From positions 1 to 8,396 of the forward strand of contig JASHSO010000155.1 of the NCBI GenBank assembly GCA_030038715.1: a DNA stretch of 8,396 bases, written 5' to 3'. The stretch comes from Streptosporangiaceae bacterium (lineage in GTDB: Bacteria; Actinomycetota; Actinomycetes; Streptosporangiales; Streptosporangiaceae). Below the pieces are notes generated by a model. The model was not told where the DNA came from and did not search any database. It saw nothing but the letters and a program-made list of their open reading frames with translations. Positions 1-7,679 of the stretch are shown piece by piece; the stretch's first letter is position 1, and each line of letters begins with the position of its first letter. Position numbers and translations under genes: made by a program.

Positions 1-1
1 G

Positions 2-1837
2 ACGGCCGTCCTGCGAGCCAGGAAGGGCGTGGGCAGCGGCTGGCGGTATGCATCCATCGAGCTCGTCGAGCCGGCCAAGAACGAACCCGCCGGGTCCGCG
101 CGAACGGTGCGGGCGGTCTGCTGGCATGCCGGAGACGGCCGCACCTACCGGGCCGAGATGTCGCTGGCCGACGGCGAGGTGACCCGGTGGGAGTACCTGC
201 CGGGCCAGCAGCCCAGCATCACGCTGGATGAGTGGCACGAATGCGACGAGATGCTGCGCCGCCATCCGGCCCTCATCGACGCCCTGGCCAGGCGCGGCAT
301 CACCAACCTCAGCCTGGTGCTGACCGACGTCTGGGCCTACGGTGCCGCCCTCGTGCCGGAACGCCATCGCGGCCTGCGACTGGGCTGGTCAGACGTATGG
401 CTGCGCGGCAGCCAGGACGGCAACCCGTACGCGCACCACGTCACCGGCCTGCACCCGATAGTCGACCTGAACCAGATGGCGCTGGTGGAACTGGAGGACA
501 ACCCGCCGCCGATCGGGCTGCCCGACGTGCGTGGCGAGTACCTGCCCGAGCTGACTGGCGGCACGCTGCGCGAGGTCAGCCCGCTGCACGTGGTCCAGCC
601 GGACGGCGTCTCGTTCACCCTGGACGGCTACCTGCTGCGCTGGCAGAACTGGCAGCTCCGGCTCGGCTTCAACCACCGTGAGGGCCTGGTGCTGCACACC
701 GTTGGCTGCACCGACGGCGGGCGGCTGCGGCCTGTGGCGCATCGGCTGTCTTTCGCAGAGATGGTCGTGCCGTACCGGGACGCCAGCCCTGACCACTACC
801 GCCGCACCGCCTTCGACATCGGCGAGTGGGGCCTGGGCTTCATGACCACCTCGCTGGAGCGCGGCTGCGACTGCCTAGGCGAGATCCGCTACCTCGATGC
901 CGTGGTGCACGACTCCCGAGGCGAGCCGGTGACGATACCCAACGCAATCTGCATCCACGAGGAGGACGACGGGATCTTGTGGAAGCACGTGGACGAGCGA
1001 TCCGGCGCGCAGACTCGCAGGTCCCGGCGGCTGGTCATCTCCTTCCACGTAACCGTTGCCAACTACGAGTACCTCGTCTACTGGCGGTTCTACCAGGACG
1101 CCAGCATCGAGTGCGAGGTGCGCGCCACCGGCGTCATGGTCACCTCGGCATTCCCGCCAGGCAGTCAGCCGGCCACCGGCGCCGTCGTCGACCAGCGCAG
1201 CTACGCGCCTTACCACCAGCACTTCATCGTCGCCAGGCTGGACCTGGACGTCGACGGGCAGCCGAACACCGTGTTCGCCTGCGACTCCCGCCCGCTGCCG
1301 GCCGGCACCGACGACCCCTACGGCCTGCGCCTTGTGCTGCAGGAGACGCCGCTGCGGACCGAGACCGACGGACGGCAGGATTACAACTGGCAGACGCAGC
1401 GGTACTGGAAGATCACCGCGACCGGCACGAGCAACTCGCTTGGCGCGCCGCCGGCCTACAAGCTGGTGCCGGGCAGCACGTTCCCGCCGCTGATCGACGC
1501 CTCGTCGGCAGTACTCCGCCGGGCCGCGGTGATCGGGCACACACTGTGGGTTACGCCGTACCACCCGGCTGAGCGCTGGCCGTGCGGCGAGTTCCCCAAC
1601 CTGAGCGCTGCCGACAGCGGGCTGGCCGTATGGACGCAGCAGGACCGGCAGATAGCCGACTGCGACGTCGTGCTGTGGTATGTATTCGGGCTGCACCACA
1701 TCACCCGGCCGGAGGACTGGCCGGTGATGCCGGTCGACCGGGCGTCGTTCTGGCTCAAGCCGGTCGGCTTCTTCGACCGGAACCCTGCGCTCGACGTCCC
1801 GCCGGGCCCGCCGCACGGCGATACAGTTCCGTCATGA
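2..1837 (+). CDS. Primary-amine oxidase (copper/topaquinone amine oxidase), 5' truncated by window edge
   Basis: Oxidises primary amines to aldehydes with release of ammonia and hydrogen peroxide, using one copper ion and a self-made topaquinone. The frame is open to the first bases of the window, so the true start lies upstream; GTG at 29 is only the first possible start inside it. Residues below count from that GTG. The cofactor motif T-V-A-N-Y-E is at 342-347, making Tyr346 the topaquinone precursor. Asp263 in the A-F-D-x-G-E motif is the expected catalytic base. Copper ligands are His396 and His398 (H-Q-H) and His557 (H-I-T-R-P-E-D-W-P). Cys282 and Cys308 have the 26-residue spacing of the family disulfide. 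The C-terminus F-F-D-R-N-P-A-L-D is typical, so the catalytic domain is complete and roughly the first 40 residues of the N-terminal domain are missing. No signal peptide can be judged. The amine substrate cannot be told from sequence. The stop overlaps the rnhA start. Confidence 0.95.
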   Translation, partial: TAVLRARKGVGSGWRYASIELVEPAKNEPAGSARTVRAVCWHAGDGRTYRAEMSLADGEVTRWEYLPGQQPSITLDEWHECDEMLRRHPALIDALARRGITNLSLVLTDVWAYGAALVPERHRGLRLGWSDVWLRGSQDGNPYAHHVTGLHPIVDLNQMALVELEDNPPPIGLPDVRGEYLPELTGGTLREVSPLHVVQPDGVSFTLDGYLLRWQNWQLRLGFNHREGLVLHTVGCTDGGRLRPVAHRLSFAEMVVPYRDASPDHYRRTAFDIGEWGLGFMTTSLERGCDCLGEIRYLDAVVHDSRGEPVTIPNAICIHEEDDGILWKHVDERSGAQTRRSRRLVISFHVTVANYEYLVYWRFYQDASIECEVRATGVMVTSAFPPGSQPATGAVVDQRSYAPYHQHFIVARLDLDVDGQPNTVFACDSRPLPAGTDDPYGLRLVLQETPLRTETDGRQDYNWQTQRYWKITATGTSNSLGAPPAYKLVPGSTFPPLIDASSAVLRRAAVIGHTLWVTPYHPAERWPCGEFPNLSAADSGLAVWTQQDRQIADCDVVLWYVFGLHHITRPEDWPVMPVDRASFWLKPVGFFDRNPALDVPPGPPHGDTVPS

Positions 1838-2316
1838 CTGACCGGGCTGCGCGGGATGTCGTGGAGATCTACACAGACGGCGCGTGCAGCGGCAACCCGG
1901 GTCCCGGGGGCTGGGGCGCCGTGCTCGGTTACGGCGGCCGCACCAGGGAGATCTACGGCGGCGAGGCACCGCGGACGACCAACAACCGGATGGAGCTGAT
2001 GGCGGCCATCCAGGCGCTGGAGGTGCTGACGAGGCCGTCTGTGGTGCGCCTGCACACTGACAGCAGTTACCTGCGAAACGGGGTGGCTAGTTGGCTGGCG
2101 GGCTGGAAGCGCAATGGCTGGATGACGGCGGGAAAGCAGCCGGTCAAGAACGCCGACCTGTGGCGGCGGCTCGACGCGGCAGCAGCGCGGCACGACGTGC
2201 ACTGGCTGTGGGTCAGGGGGCACGCGGGCAACCCCGGTAACGAACGCGCCGATGCGCTAGCCAACAAGGGTATGACCGAGGCGATCGCGAAGGAACGCGG
2301 CGCACGCACACCGTGA
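1834..2316 (+). CDS. rnhA: Ribonuclease HI
   Basis: Cuts the RNA strand of RNA:DNA hybrids, removing R-loops and primer RNA in the cytoplasm. The 160-residue protein is close to the 155 of E. coli RNase HI, with one domain and no added hybrid-binding or phosphatase domain. All catalytic residues are visible: Asp15 ([11 protein letters not shown]), Glu54 (N-N-R-M-E-L), Asp76 (H-T-D-S-S-Y) and Asp140 (N-E-R-A-D), plus the assisting His130 (R-G-H-A-G-N). The basic, tryptophan-rich stretch at about 85-105 matches the substrate-handle region. The open frame extends upstream to 1582, but that part lies inside the amine oxidase and has no RNase H similarity, so I chose ATG 1834. This ATG overlaps the upstream stop as ATGA and has no clear ribosome binding site, which suggests translation by coupling to the amine oxidase. 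The two functions have no known link. Confidence 0.95.
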   Translation: MTDRAARDVVEIYTDGACSGNPGPGGWGAVLGYGGRTREIYGGEAPRTTNNRMELMAAIQALEVLTRPSVVRLHTDSSYLRNGVASWLAGWKRNGWMTAGKQPVKNADLWRRLDAAAARHDVHWLWVRGHAGNPGNERADALANKGMTEAIAKERGARTP

Positions 2317-2346
2317 TCACGCACTCCGGCTTCGGCGCGATCAGAA

Positions 2347-2383
2347 GCTCGTCCCGGCGAGGCGACTCCTCACCGGGACGAGC
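2347..2383 (+). terminator. Strong hairpin 31 bases after rnhA, probable terminator
   Basis: The perfect 11-bp inverted repeat GCTCGTCCCGG (2347-2357) and CCGGGACGAGC (2373-2383) is extended, after one C/A mismatch, by GAGG (2359-2362) pairing CCTC (2368-2371) around a 5-base loop. No run of T follows, which is common for actinobacterial terminators. It sits where transcription from the amine oxidase-rnhA unit should end, before the next promoter. Termination is inferred from position and stem strength. Confidence 0.65.
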
Positions 2384-2384
2384 C

Positions 2385-2410
2385 AGAAAGCCGGTCCCCC
2401 GGTTCCTTCT
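2385..2410 (+). terminator. Second, weaker hairpin next to the first
   Basis: AGAA (2385-2388) pairs with TTCT (2407-2410). After a 2-base CC bulge, AG (2389-2390) pairs with TT (2403-2404) with one G-T wobble, and CCGG (2391-2394) pairs with CCGG (2399-2402) around a TCCC loop. It starts one base after the preceding hairpin ends. It may back up the terminator, or it may be part of the regulatory region of the next gene; the sequence does not decide. Confidence 0.35.
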
Positions 2411-2433
2411 GATTGGGTCCCCCGCCACATAGC

Positions 2434-2462
2434 ATGACAGGCCGGTTACTGACCGTTATAAC
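2434..2462 (+). promoter_or_regulatory. Sigma70-like promoter for the HD hydrolase-MFS operon
   Basis: A -35 box ATGACA (2434-2439, five of six to TTGACA) and a -10 box TATAAC (2457-2462, five of six to TATAAT) are 17 bases apart, the ideal spacing. This would start transcription near 2468-2470, about 33 bases before the first ATG at 2502. The region is visibly richer in A/T than the surrounding coding DNA. Confidence 0.65.
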
Positions 2463-2465
2463 CGG
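2442..2465. promoter_or_regulatory. Inverted repeat across the -10 box, candidate operator
   Basis: CCGGTTA (2442-2448) and TAACCGG (2459-2465) are perfect inverted arms separated by 10 bases. The 17-base centre-to-centre spacing is compatible with a dimeric repressor. The right arm covers most of the -10 box, so a bound protein would block RNA polymerase. An 8-bp perfect palindrome, GTTATAAC, lies at 2455-2462. No regulator gene is in the window, so the binding protein is unknown. Confidence 0.45.
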
Positions 2466-2501
2466 GGCTACCCCTAGGCGGCCAGGCCCTGCCCTGATCC
2501 A

Positions 2502-3113
2502 ATGAGGGCCATGGACCGCCTGACCAGGCAACTCGAATTCGCGGCGGAAGCCGGTCGGCTCAAGGCAGTGCAGCGGCAGACCATGCTCACCGACCCGCCC
2601 AGGCGGGAGAACTCGGCCGAGCACTCCTGGCACCTGACCCTCATGGCACTGGCCCTCGCCGAGTACGCGCCGCCCGGCACCGACATCGGTAAGGTCGTGA
2701 GCATGCTCGCGCTGCACGACCTGGTAGAGGTCGATGCGGGTGACCTGTTCGTCTATGCCGGCGAGGCCGATCAGCGCCGGCAGCGCGCGGCCGAGCGGGC
2801 GGCTGCCGACAGGATCTTCGCGTTGCTGCCGCCGGATCAGGCCGTGCGGTTCCGCGGCCTCTGGGATGAATTCGAGGAACGGGCTAGCGCCGAGGCGCGG
2901 TTCGCCCGCGCCATCGACAGGCTCCAGCCGATGCTGGAGAACTCCAAGGCGGGCGGCGGCACCTGGCACGAGCACGGCATCCGGGCGGACCAGGTGATGG
3001 CCAAGGTCGCGCTGATCGAGGACGGCTCGGCCGAGCTCGGCGGCTATGCCAGAAGGTTGGTCGAGCGGGCGGTGCGGGACGGCACGCTCGCGCCGGCGCC
3101 CGCCGGACCGTGA
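2502..3113 (+). CDS. HD-domain hydrolase, YfbR-like 5'-deoxynucleotidase family
   Basis: A 203-residue metal-dependent phosphohydrolase of the HD_3/YfbR group. E. coli YfbR removes phosphate from deoxynucleoside 5'-monophosphates. The metal site is complete when matched to YfbR: His41 (S-A-E-H-S-W-H), His72-Asp73 (L-H-D-L-V-E) and Asp139 (A-I-D-R-L-Q-P). Glu76 stands at the catalytic glutamate position three after the HD pair. The protein is soluble, with no signal peptide. Two starts are possible: ATG 2502, which lacks a ribosome binding site, and ATG 2511, preceded by GAGG only 3 bases away; the choice does not affect the domain. It lies directly behind a good promoter, and its stop overlaps the MFS start as GTGA, so the two are almost certainly co-transcribed. 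Family membership is secure, but the substrate (dNMP, other nucleotide or something else) is inferred from family only. Confidence 0.85.
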   Translation: MRAMDRLTRQLEFAAEAGRLKAVQRQTMLTDPPRRENSAEHSWHLTLMALALAEYAPPGTDIGKVVSMLALHDLVEVDAGDLFVYAGEADQRRQRAAERAAADRIFALLPPDQAVRFRGLWDEFEERASAEARFARAIDRLQPMLENSKAGGGTWHEHGIRADQVMAKVALIEDGSAELGGYARRLVERAVRDGTLAPAPAGP

Positions 3114-4315
3114 CCACTGCCGCGGCCGAGCGGTGGGCGCTGAGCGTGGCGTTCGCCGCCTTTGGCATGGCCACTGGCACGTTCGCGTCCAGGCTGCCCT
3201 GGATCGCCGGACGGCTGCACCTCAGCAGCGGCAAGCTCGGGGTCGTCGTGCTCATGAGCAGCCTGGGTGCGCTGGTCGTGATGCCGCTGGCGGCCCGGTT
3301 CGTGCACCGCTACGGTCCGGCTGCGGCAACGCGGGTCCTGATCGTGGCTATGGGCGTGGCGTTGGCGCTGCCGCCCCTTGCGCCGAACGTCGCCACGCTC
3401 GCCGCCGTGATGCTGCTCAGCGGTGCGGTGTACGGCACGCTGGACAACGCGATCAATGCCCAGGCCGTGGAGGCGGAACGGCGCTTGGGCAAGTCGATCA
3501 TGTCCGGGCTGCACGGCATGTGGAGCCTGGGCGTGCTCGCCGGGGCCCTGATCGGCTCGCTCGCCGCCGACCAGCACGTGGACCCGCGCCTGCAGTTCGC
3601 CGCCGTGGGTGCTGCGATTCTCGCCTGCGGGGTCGCCGCGACCGCATGGTTCGTCGGTGGCCCGCCGAGCGGTGCGGCGGCCGAGATCGCCGTCCCCCGT
3701 TTCGTCTGGCCGCACGGCACCATCTTGCTGATCGGCCTGGTCGGCTTCGCCGCGATCTTCGTTGAGTACGCGGCGAGCGACTGGGCAGCGGTGTTCATGC
3801 ACTGGGTATTGCATGCGAGCCAGGCCAAGGCCGCACTGGCCACCGGCACGTTTGCGCTGGCGATGGCGGGCGGACGGCTGTGCGGCGACGTCATAGTGCG
3901 GCGCGTCGGCGCGAGTCTCAGCGTTCGGGCCTGCGGCGCGCTCGGCACGGCCGGCTGCCTGCTGGTGGCGATGGCACCGGACGCGGTCACCGCGCTGGCC
4001 GGCTTTCTGCTCATCGGGCTCGGCGTCTCGGTGGTAGTGCCGCTGGTGTTCGCCTCTGCCGGCCACTTCGGGCCCAGTCCTGCCATCGGTGTAGCCGGAG
4101 CTGCCACGGTCAGCTACGGCGCAGGACTGGCCGCACCGAGCGCCATGGGCGGCATCGCCGACCTCGCCTCGCTGCGCGTAGCGTTCGCGGCCGCCGCTCT
4201 GCTGGCCGTCGGCATCGTGGCGGGAGCGGGGGTGCTCGGCCGGCATGCCCGGGCGGAGCAGCCGCGCGCCGCGGACCTCGAGCAGCCCGCTCCCGTCAGA
4301 AGAAGATCAGCTTGA
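3110..4315 (+). CDS. MFS transporter, YbjJ-like
   Basis: A 401-residue inner-membrane transporter with about 12 hydrophobic segments and no large insert. The N-terminus (residues 8-35, with F-G-M-A-T-G-T-F-A-S-R-L-P) and the segment at 112-141 (D-N-A-I-N-A-Q through L-H-G-M-W-S-L-G) are typical of the YbjJ-type branch of the major facilitator superfamily, as is A-S-D-W-A-A near 222-227. A basic, proline-rich tail follows the last helix (about 378-401). The substrate of this branch is not well established, and YbjJ-type proteins are often annotated only as MFS transporters. The GTG start at 3110 overlaps the HD gene stop by four bases and has no separate ribosome binding site, indicating coupled translation. 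Its last 20 bases overlap the end of the opposite-strand permease gene. Confidence 0.88.
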   Translation: MTTAAAERWALSVAFAAFGMATGTFASRLPWIAGRLHLSSGKLGVVVLMSSLGALVVMPLAARFVHRYGPAAATRVLIVAMGVALALPPLAPNVATLAAVMLLSGAVYGTLDNAINAQAVEAERRLGKSIMSGLHGMWSLGVLAGALIGSLAADQHVDPRLQFAAVGAAILACGVAATAWFVGGPPSGAAAEIAVPRFVWPHGTILLIGLVGFAAIFVEYAASDWAAVFMHWVLHASQAKAALATGTFALAMAGGRLCGDVIVRRVGASLSVRACGALGTAGCLLVAMAPDAVTALAGFLLIGLGVSVVVPLVFASAGHFGPSPAIGVAGAATVSYGAGLAAPSAMGGIADLASLRVAFAAAALLAVGIVAGAGVLGRHARAEQPRAADLEQPAPVRRRSA

Positions 4316-5075
4316 CTGCGGAGACCACGCCGATCAGTACGACGAAGGTCCGCAGCGCGCCGGGGGCAAGGCGCCTGCCATAGCGTGCCCCGAGCACGCC
4401 GCCGATGGTCGACCCGATCGCGATCAGCAGCACGACTAGCCAGACCACATGCGCGAAGATCACGTATATCACCGCTGCCGTGCCGTTGACGATCGCGATA
4501 AGGACGTTCTTGGCGCCGTTCACCCGCTGCAGCGGCTCGTCGAAGAATGTCCCGAGCAGGCCGATGACCAGGACGCCCTGCGCGGCACCGAAGTAACCGC
4601 CGTATGCGGCGGAGGCAAACATGCCACTGCCCAGCACCGGCCCAGTGCGCTCTTCCAGCGGCGCGCCATCCCGGTCCGCCTGCTGCCGGCGGCGGGCCAC
4701 GATCCGGCGGCTTAGCCACGGCTGGGCAAGCACGAGAGCACACGCGATCAGGATCAGCACGGGCACGATCACGCTGAACGACTTCGATGGCAGCAGCAGC
4801 AGCGCCGCGGCGCCGGCCCCGGAGCCGACCGCGGCCGGCCAGGCGAGGCGGGTCAGCCTGCGCCGCTGACCAGCCAATTCACGCCGGTAGCCGACAGCAC
4901 CGCTGACGTTGCCCGACACCAGGCCCACATTGTTCGAGACGTTGGCCACGATAGGCGGGAACCCGAACGCCAGCAGAGTCGGGAAGGTTATCAAGGACCC
5001 CGAGCCGACGATGGCGTTAACAGCGCCAGCCACCCCGCCGACGGCGAAGATAGCGGCCGCCTCAGCCGGGCCCAT
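4296..5075 (-). CDS. TauE/SafE family sulfite exporter-like permease
   Basis: A 259-residue membrane protein with about eight hydrophobic segments, roughly 7-25, 27-38, 44-62, 78-95, 101-120, 147-176, 190-229 and 241-257. Family marks include G-S-G-S-L-I-T-F-P-T-L (24-34), A-N-V-S-N (44-48), Y-G-G-Y-F-G-A-A-Q-G (158-167) and N-G-A-K-N-V-L (186-192). Members move sulfite, sulfoacetate or other organic anions across the membrane, but most are uncharacterised and the substrate here is unknown. A charged loop at about 122-145 separates the two repeated halves. The start at 5075 follows a GGGGAC ribosome binding site on the minus strand. It lies 51 bases downstream of the ABC ATPase on the same strand, so co-transcription is plausible. 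The 3' end overlaps the MFS gene by 20 bases, tail to tail. Confidence 0.9.
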   Translation of the reverse strand: MGPAEAAAIFAVGGVAGAVNAIVGSGSLITFPTLLAFGFPPIVANVSNNVGLVSGNVSGAVGYRRELAGQRRRLTRLAWPAAVGSGAGAAALLLLPSKSFSVIVPVLILIACALVLAQPWLSRRIVARRRQQADRDGAPLEERTGPVLGSGMFASAAYGGYFGAAQGVLVIGLLGTFFDEPLQRVNGAKNVLIAIVNGTAAVIYVIFAHVVWLVVLLIAIGSTIGGVLGARYGRRLAPGALRTFVVLIGVVSAVKLIFF

Positions 5076-5126
5076 CAGGTCCCCGCAGCATGGCCCGATC
5101 GTAAGCCAGGCCCGGCAGTGTCCCGG

Positions 5127-5921
<795 letters not shown>

Positions 5922-6118
5922 CCGGCTCCTTTCGAGCGCCGCCGTCCTGAGCTTGAACTTACGATATTTGGTTGCGGAACGGCCGAGCATCCTTCCCCAG
6001 CCGGCGGGTTCGCGTACAGCAAGCAGCGCGGCCTTGCCTACCACTGGACGGTCGCTGGCGATCAGCACGCACGCGCCGCTGCTGGGCCGTGCGGCACAGC
6101 GGCTGACCGACCGGGTGG
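5922..6118. other. Gap between small gene and ABC ATPase
   Basis: These 197 bases show no convincing gene. Open frames cross them on both strands, but none has recognisable protein similarity or a good start. An A/T-rich patch at 5956-5972 on the minus strand (with TATCGT at 5966-5961) could be a -10 region for the ABC ATPase, but no matching -35 is visible. The ribosome binding site of the ABC gene lies at about 5927-5933. Confidence 0.4.
6075..6103 (-). terminator. Hairpin just downstream of the small hypothetical gene
   Basis: GCCGCTG (6075-6081) and CAGCGGC (6097-6103) form a 7-bp perfect stem, with GCC/GGC (6086-6088 and 6093-6095) able to pair inside the loop. On the minus strand it lies 16-44 bases after the stop of the small gene and before the ABC ATPase. 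There is no T run. It could end transcription of the small gene, but a 7-bp GC stem in high-GC DNA may be chance. Confidence 0.3.
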
Positions 6119-6376
6119 TCAAGGACGCTTGAAGATGTCGGGCGTGCCGACGCGACGCCACCACACATGCGGATGACCCTTCTTGACGGGGGTTCCGTAC
6201 TCGAACGTCGCCCTGCCGTCGGGTGCCCAGGTGAGTTCCCACACCTCGTCGTACCCGGCCATCTTCGGCACGCGCAGGCTCTTGCGGAATCCCCGGCCGC
6301 CGCGCAGATCGGCAACGAACATGACCACGGCACGCAAGAACGTTCGTCCAGACGGGCTCAGTGTGCCAGCGTCCAC
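6119..6376 (-). CDS. Small conserved hypothetical protein, possibly RelE-like fold
   Basis: An 85-residue protein I cannot name. From about residue 32 it has the look of a real domain: K-S-L-R-V, then V-W-E-L-T-W (45-50) and G-R-A-T-F-E-Y (54-60), ending H-V-W-W-R-R-V-G-T-P-D-I-F (70-82). The alternating beta-strand pattern recalls the C-terminal half of RelE-type small proteins, which is only an impression. No antitoxin-like gene lies next to it, so I do not call it a toxin. The start is uncertain: GTG 6376 and GTG 6328 are possible, as is ATG 6322 (residue 19), and none has a clear ribosome binding site. It is transcribed away from serB across a short gap and towards the ABC ATPase, possibly as the first gene of that unit. 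The protein is soluble and basic. Confidence 0.6.
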   Translation of the reverse strand: MDAGTLSPSGRTFLRAVVMFVADLRGGRGFRKSLRVPKMAGYDEVWELTWAPDGRATFEYGTPVKKGHPHVWWRRVGTPDIFKRP

Positions 6377-6448
6377 CGGTTGGCTCTGCCGTCACCAGCC
6401 CACCCATCGCCCGAGGACACCCGCGCACTGGATAGCGTAAAGACCGCT

Positions 6449-7660
6449 ATGCCAGATTCACAGATAACGCTCCTGGTGACGCTGACCGGCCGAGACCGGC
6501 CTGGCGTCACCTCCCGGCTATTCACGGCGCTGTCCGCGCACCAGCTCACAGTGCTCGACGTCGAGCAGGTGGTGATACGCGGCCGCCTTGTCCTCGGCGT
6601 TCTGCTGTCCTGTGCCGCCTCGCCCGATCTGACCGCGATCCACCAGCACATCACCACCCTGGCGGCGGACCTGGGGATGGACGTCGAGATCACCCTGGGT
6701 TCGGGTGAGCAGCCGCCGCGGCGGCGCGGCAGGCTGCACGTCACCGTGCTCGGCCGACCGTTGCTCCCACAGGTGATCGCCTCGATAGCGGGCAGGATCG
6801 CGGCGAACGGCGCCAACATCGACAGGATCGGCCGGCTCGCCCACCGGCCTGTCACGTGCATCGAGTTCGACGTCTCCGGGGCCGACCCGATTGCGCTGCG
6901 CGCGGACCTGGCTCGCGAGTCCGTGCAGCTTGGTGTCGATATTGCGGTGCAACGTGGCGGCCTGCACCGGCGTGCGATGCGGCTCGTAGTGATGGACGTA
7001 GACTCCACGCTGCTGCAGGACGAAGCCATCGACCTGCTCGCCGCGCGGGCCGGCTGTGCCGACCAGGTAGCCAAGCTCACCGCGGCGGCGATGCACGGGG
7101 AGGTCGACTTCGCCGAGTCTCTGGAACAGCGGGTCGCCCTGCTGGCCGGCCTGGAGGCGAACGCCATCGACGACGTGCTCTCCGGCCTCCGGCTGGCGCC
7201 TGGAGCGCGGACGCTGATCAGGACGCTGAAGCGGCTGGGCTACCGCTGCGGCGTAGTGAGCGGCGGGTTCACCCAGTTCACCGACTGGATCACCGTCCAG
7301 CTCGGGCTGGACTATGCGCAGGCCAACACGCTGGAGCTAGCTGACGGCAAGCTGACAGGCCGCCTCGCTGGGCCGGTCATCGACCGGGCCGGCAAGGAGC
7401 AGGCGCTGCGGCAGTTCGCGGTGCTGGCTGGCGTCCCGCTCAGCCAGGCAGTTGCCGTCGGCGACGGAGCCAACGACCTGGACATGATTTCCGCCGCTGG
7501 ACTTGGCGTGGCATTCAATGCCAAGCCCGCCGTCCGGGACGCGGCCGACACCTCGCTGAGCGTGCCGCACTTGGACGCCATCCTGTACCTACTGGGGATC
7601 TCCCGGGATGACGTCGAGGCGGCCGACGCGGAGGACCCGGCGCTAGCGGCCGGCGGCTAG
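6449..7660 (+). CDS. serB: Phosphoserine phosphatase with two ACT domains (SerB2-like)
   Basis: Catalyses the last step of serine synthesis, hydrolysing O-phosphoserine. The 403-residue protein has two N-terminal ACT domains (about 5-85 and 95-170, the first opening L-T-G-R-D-R-P-G-V) followed by a HAD-family phosphatase domain. Catalytic motifs are complete: D183-V-D185-S-T (nucleophile and acid/base), Ser271 in S-G-G-F, Lys316 in R-A-G-K-E and G-D-G-A-N-D (338-343). Length and spacing match mycobacterial SerB2 (409 residues, same motifs within one or two positions), whose ACT domains bind serine or other amino acids. The open frame begins at 6167, but the first 94 codons have no domain and overlap the small gene on the other strand; ATG 6449 is right before the ACT domain. 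It lacks a clear ribosome binding site, so a leaderless transcript is possible. Confidence 0.95.
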   Translation: MPDSQITLLVTLTGRDRPGVTSRLFTALSAHQLTVLDVEQVVIRGRLVLGVLLSCAASPDLTAIHQHITTLAADLGMDVEITLGSGEQPPRRRGRLHVTVLGRPLLPQVIASIAGRIAANGANIDRIGRLAHRPVTCIEFDVSGADPIALRADLARESVQLGVDIAVQRGGLHRRAMRLVVMDVDSTLLQDEAIDLLAARAGCADQVAKLTAAAMHGEVDFAESLEQRVALLAGLEANAIDDVLSGLRLAPGARTLIRTLKRLGYRCGVVSGGFTQFTDWITVQLGLDYAQANTLELADGKLTGRLAGPVIDRAGKEQALRQFAVLAGVPLSQAVAVGDGANDLDMISAAGLGVAFNAKPAVRDAADTSLSVPHLDAILYLLGISRDDVEAADAEDPALAAGG

Positions 7661-7661
7661 C
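7642..7661. repeat. Near-palindrome over the serB stop, possible shared terminator
   Basis: GCTAGC (7642-7647) and GCTAGC (7656-7661) flank GGCCGGCG, forming a near-perfect 20-base palindrome with one mismatched pair that includes the TAG stop of serB. It sits where serB and the histidine phosphatase gene converge with only 19 bases between stops, so it could help stop transcription from serB. The 6-bp stem is modest. Confidence 0.3.
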
Positions 7662-7679
7662 AACCCGGGATCGGCTCGC

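Noticed and set aside
875..1816. 313-codon open frame on the minus strand opposite the amine oxidase
   Set aside because: The plus strand holds all catalytic motifs of a known enzyme; the minus translation has low-complexity V, R, G composition and no motif.
3044..4246. 400-codon open frame on the minus strand opposite the MFS gene
   Set aside because: It is the shadow of a high-GC gene: its translation is rich in R, G, H and Q with no hydrophobic core or motif, while the plus strand gives a clear MFS protein.
6119..6376. Toxin-antitoxin module
   Set aside because: Only one small gene is present; no adjacent DNA-binding antitoxin-like frame was found on either strand.
5922..6428. 169-codon N-terminal extension of the ABC ATPase
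   Set aside because: It lacks motifs, overlaps the small gene in another frame, and ATG 5921 has a strong ribosome binding site at the right distance.
6167..6448. 94-codon N-terminal extension of serB
   Set aside because: No domain is visible in it, it overlaps the small gene on the other strand, and the known SerB2 length fits the ATG at 6449.
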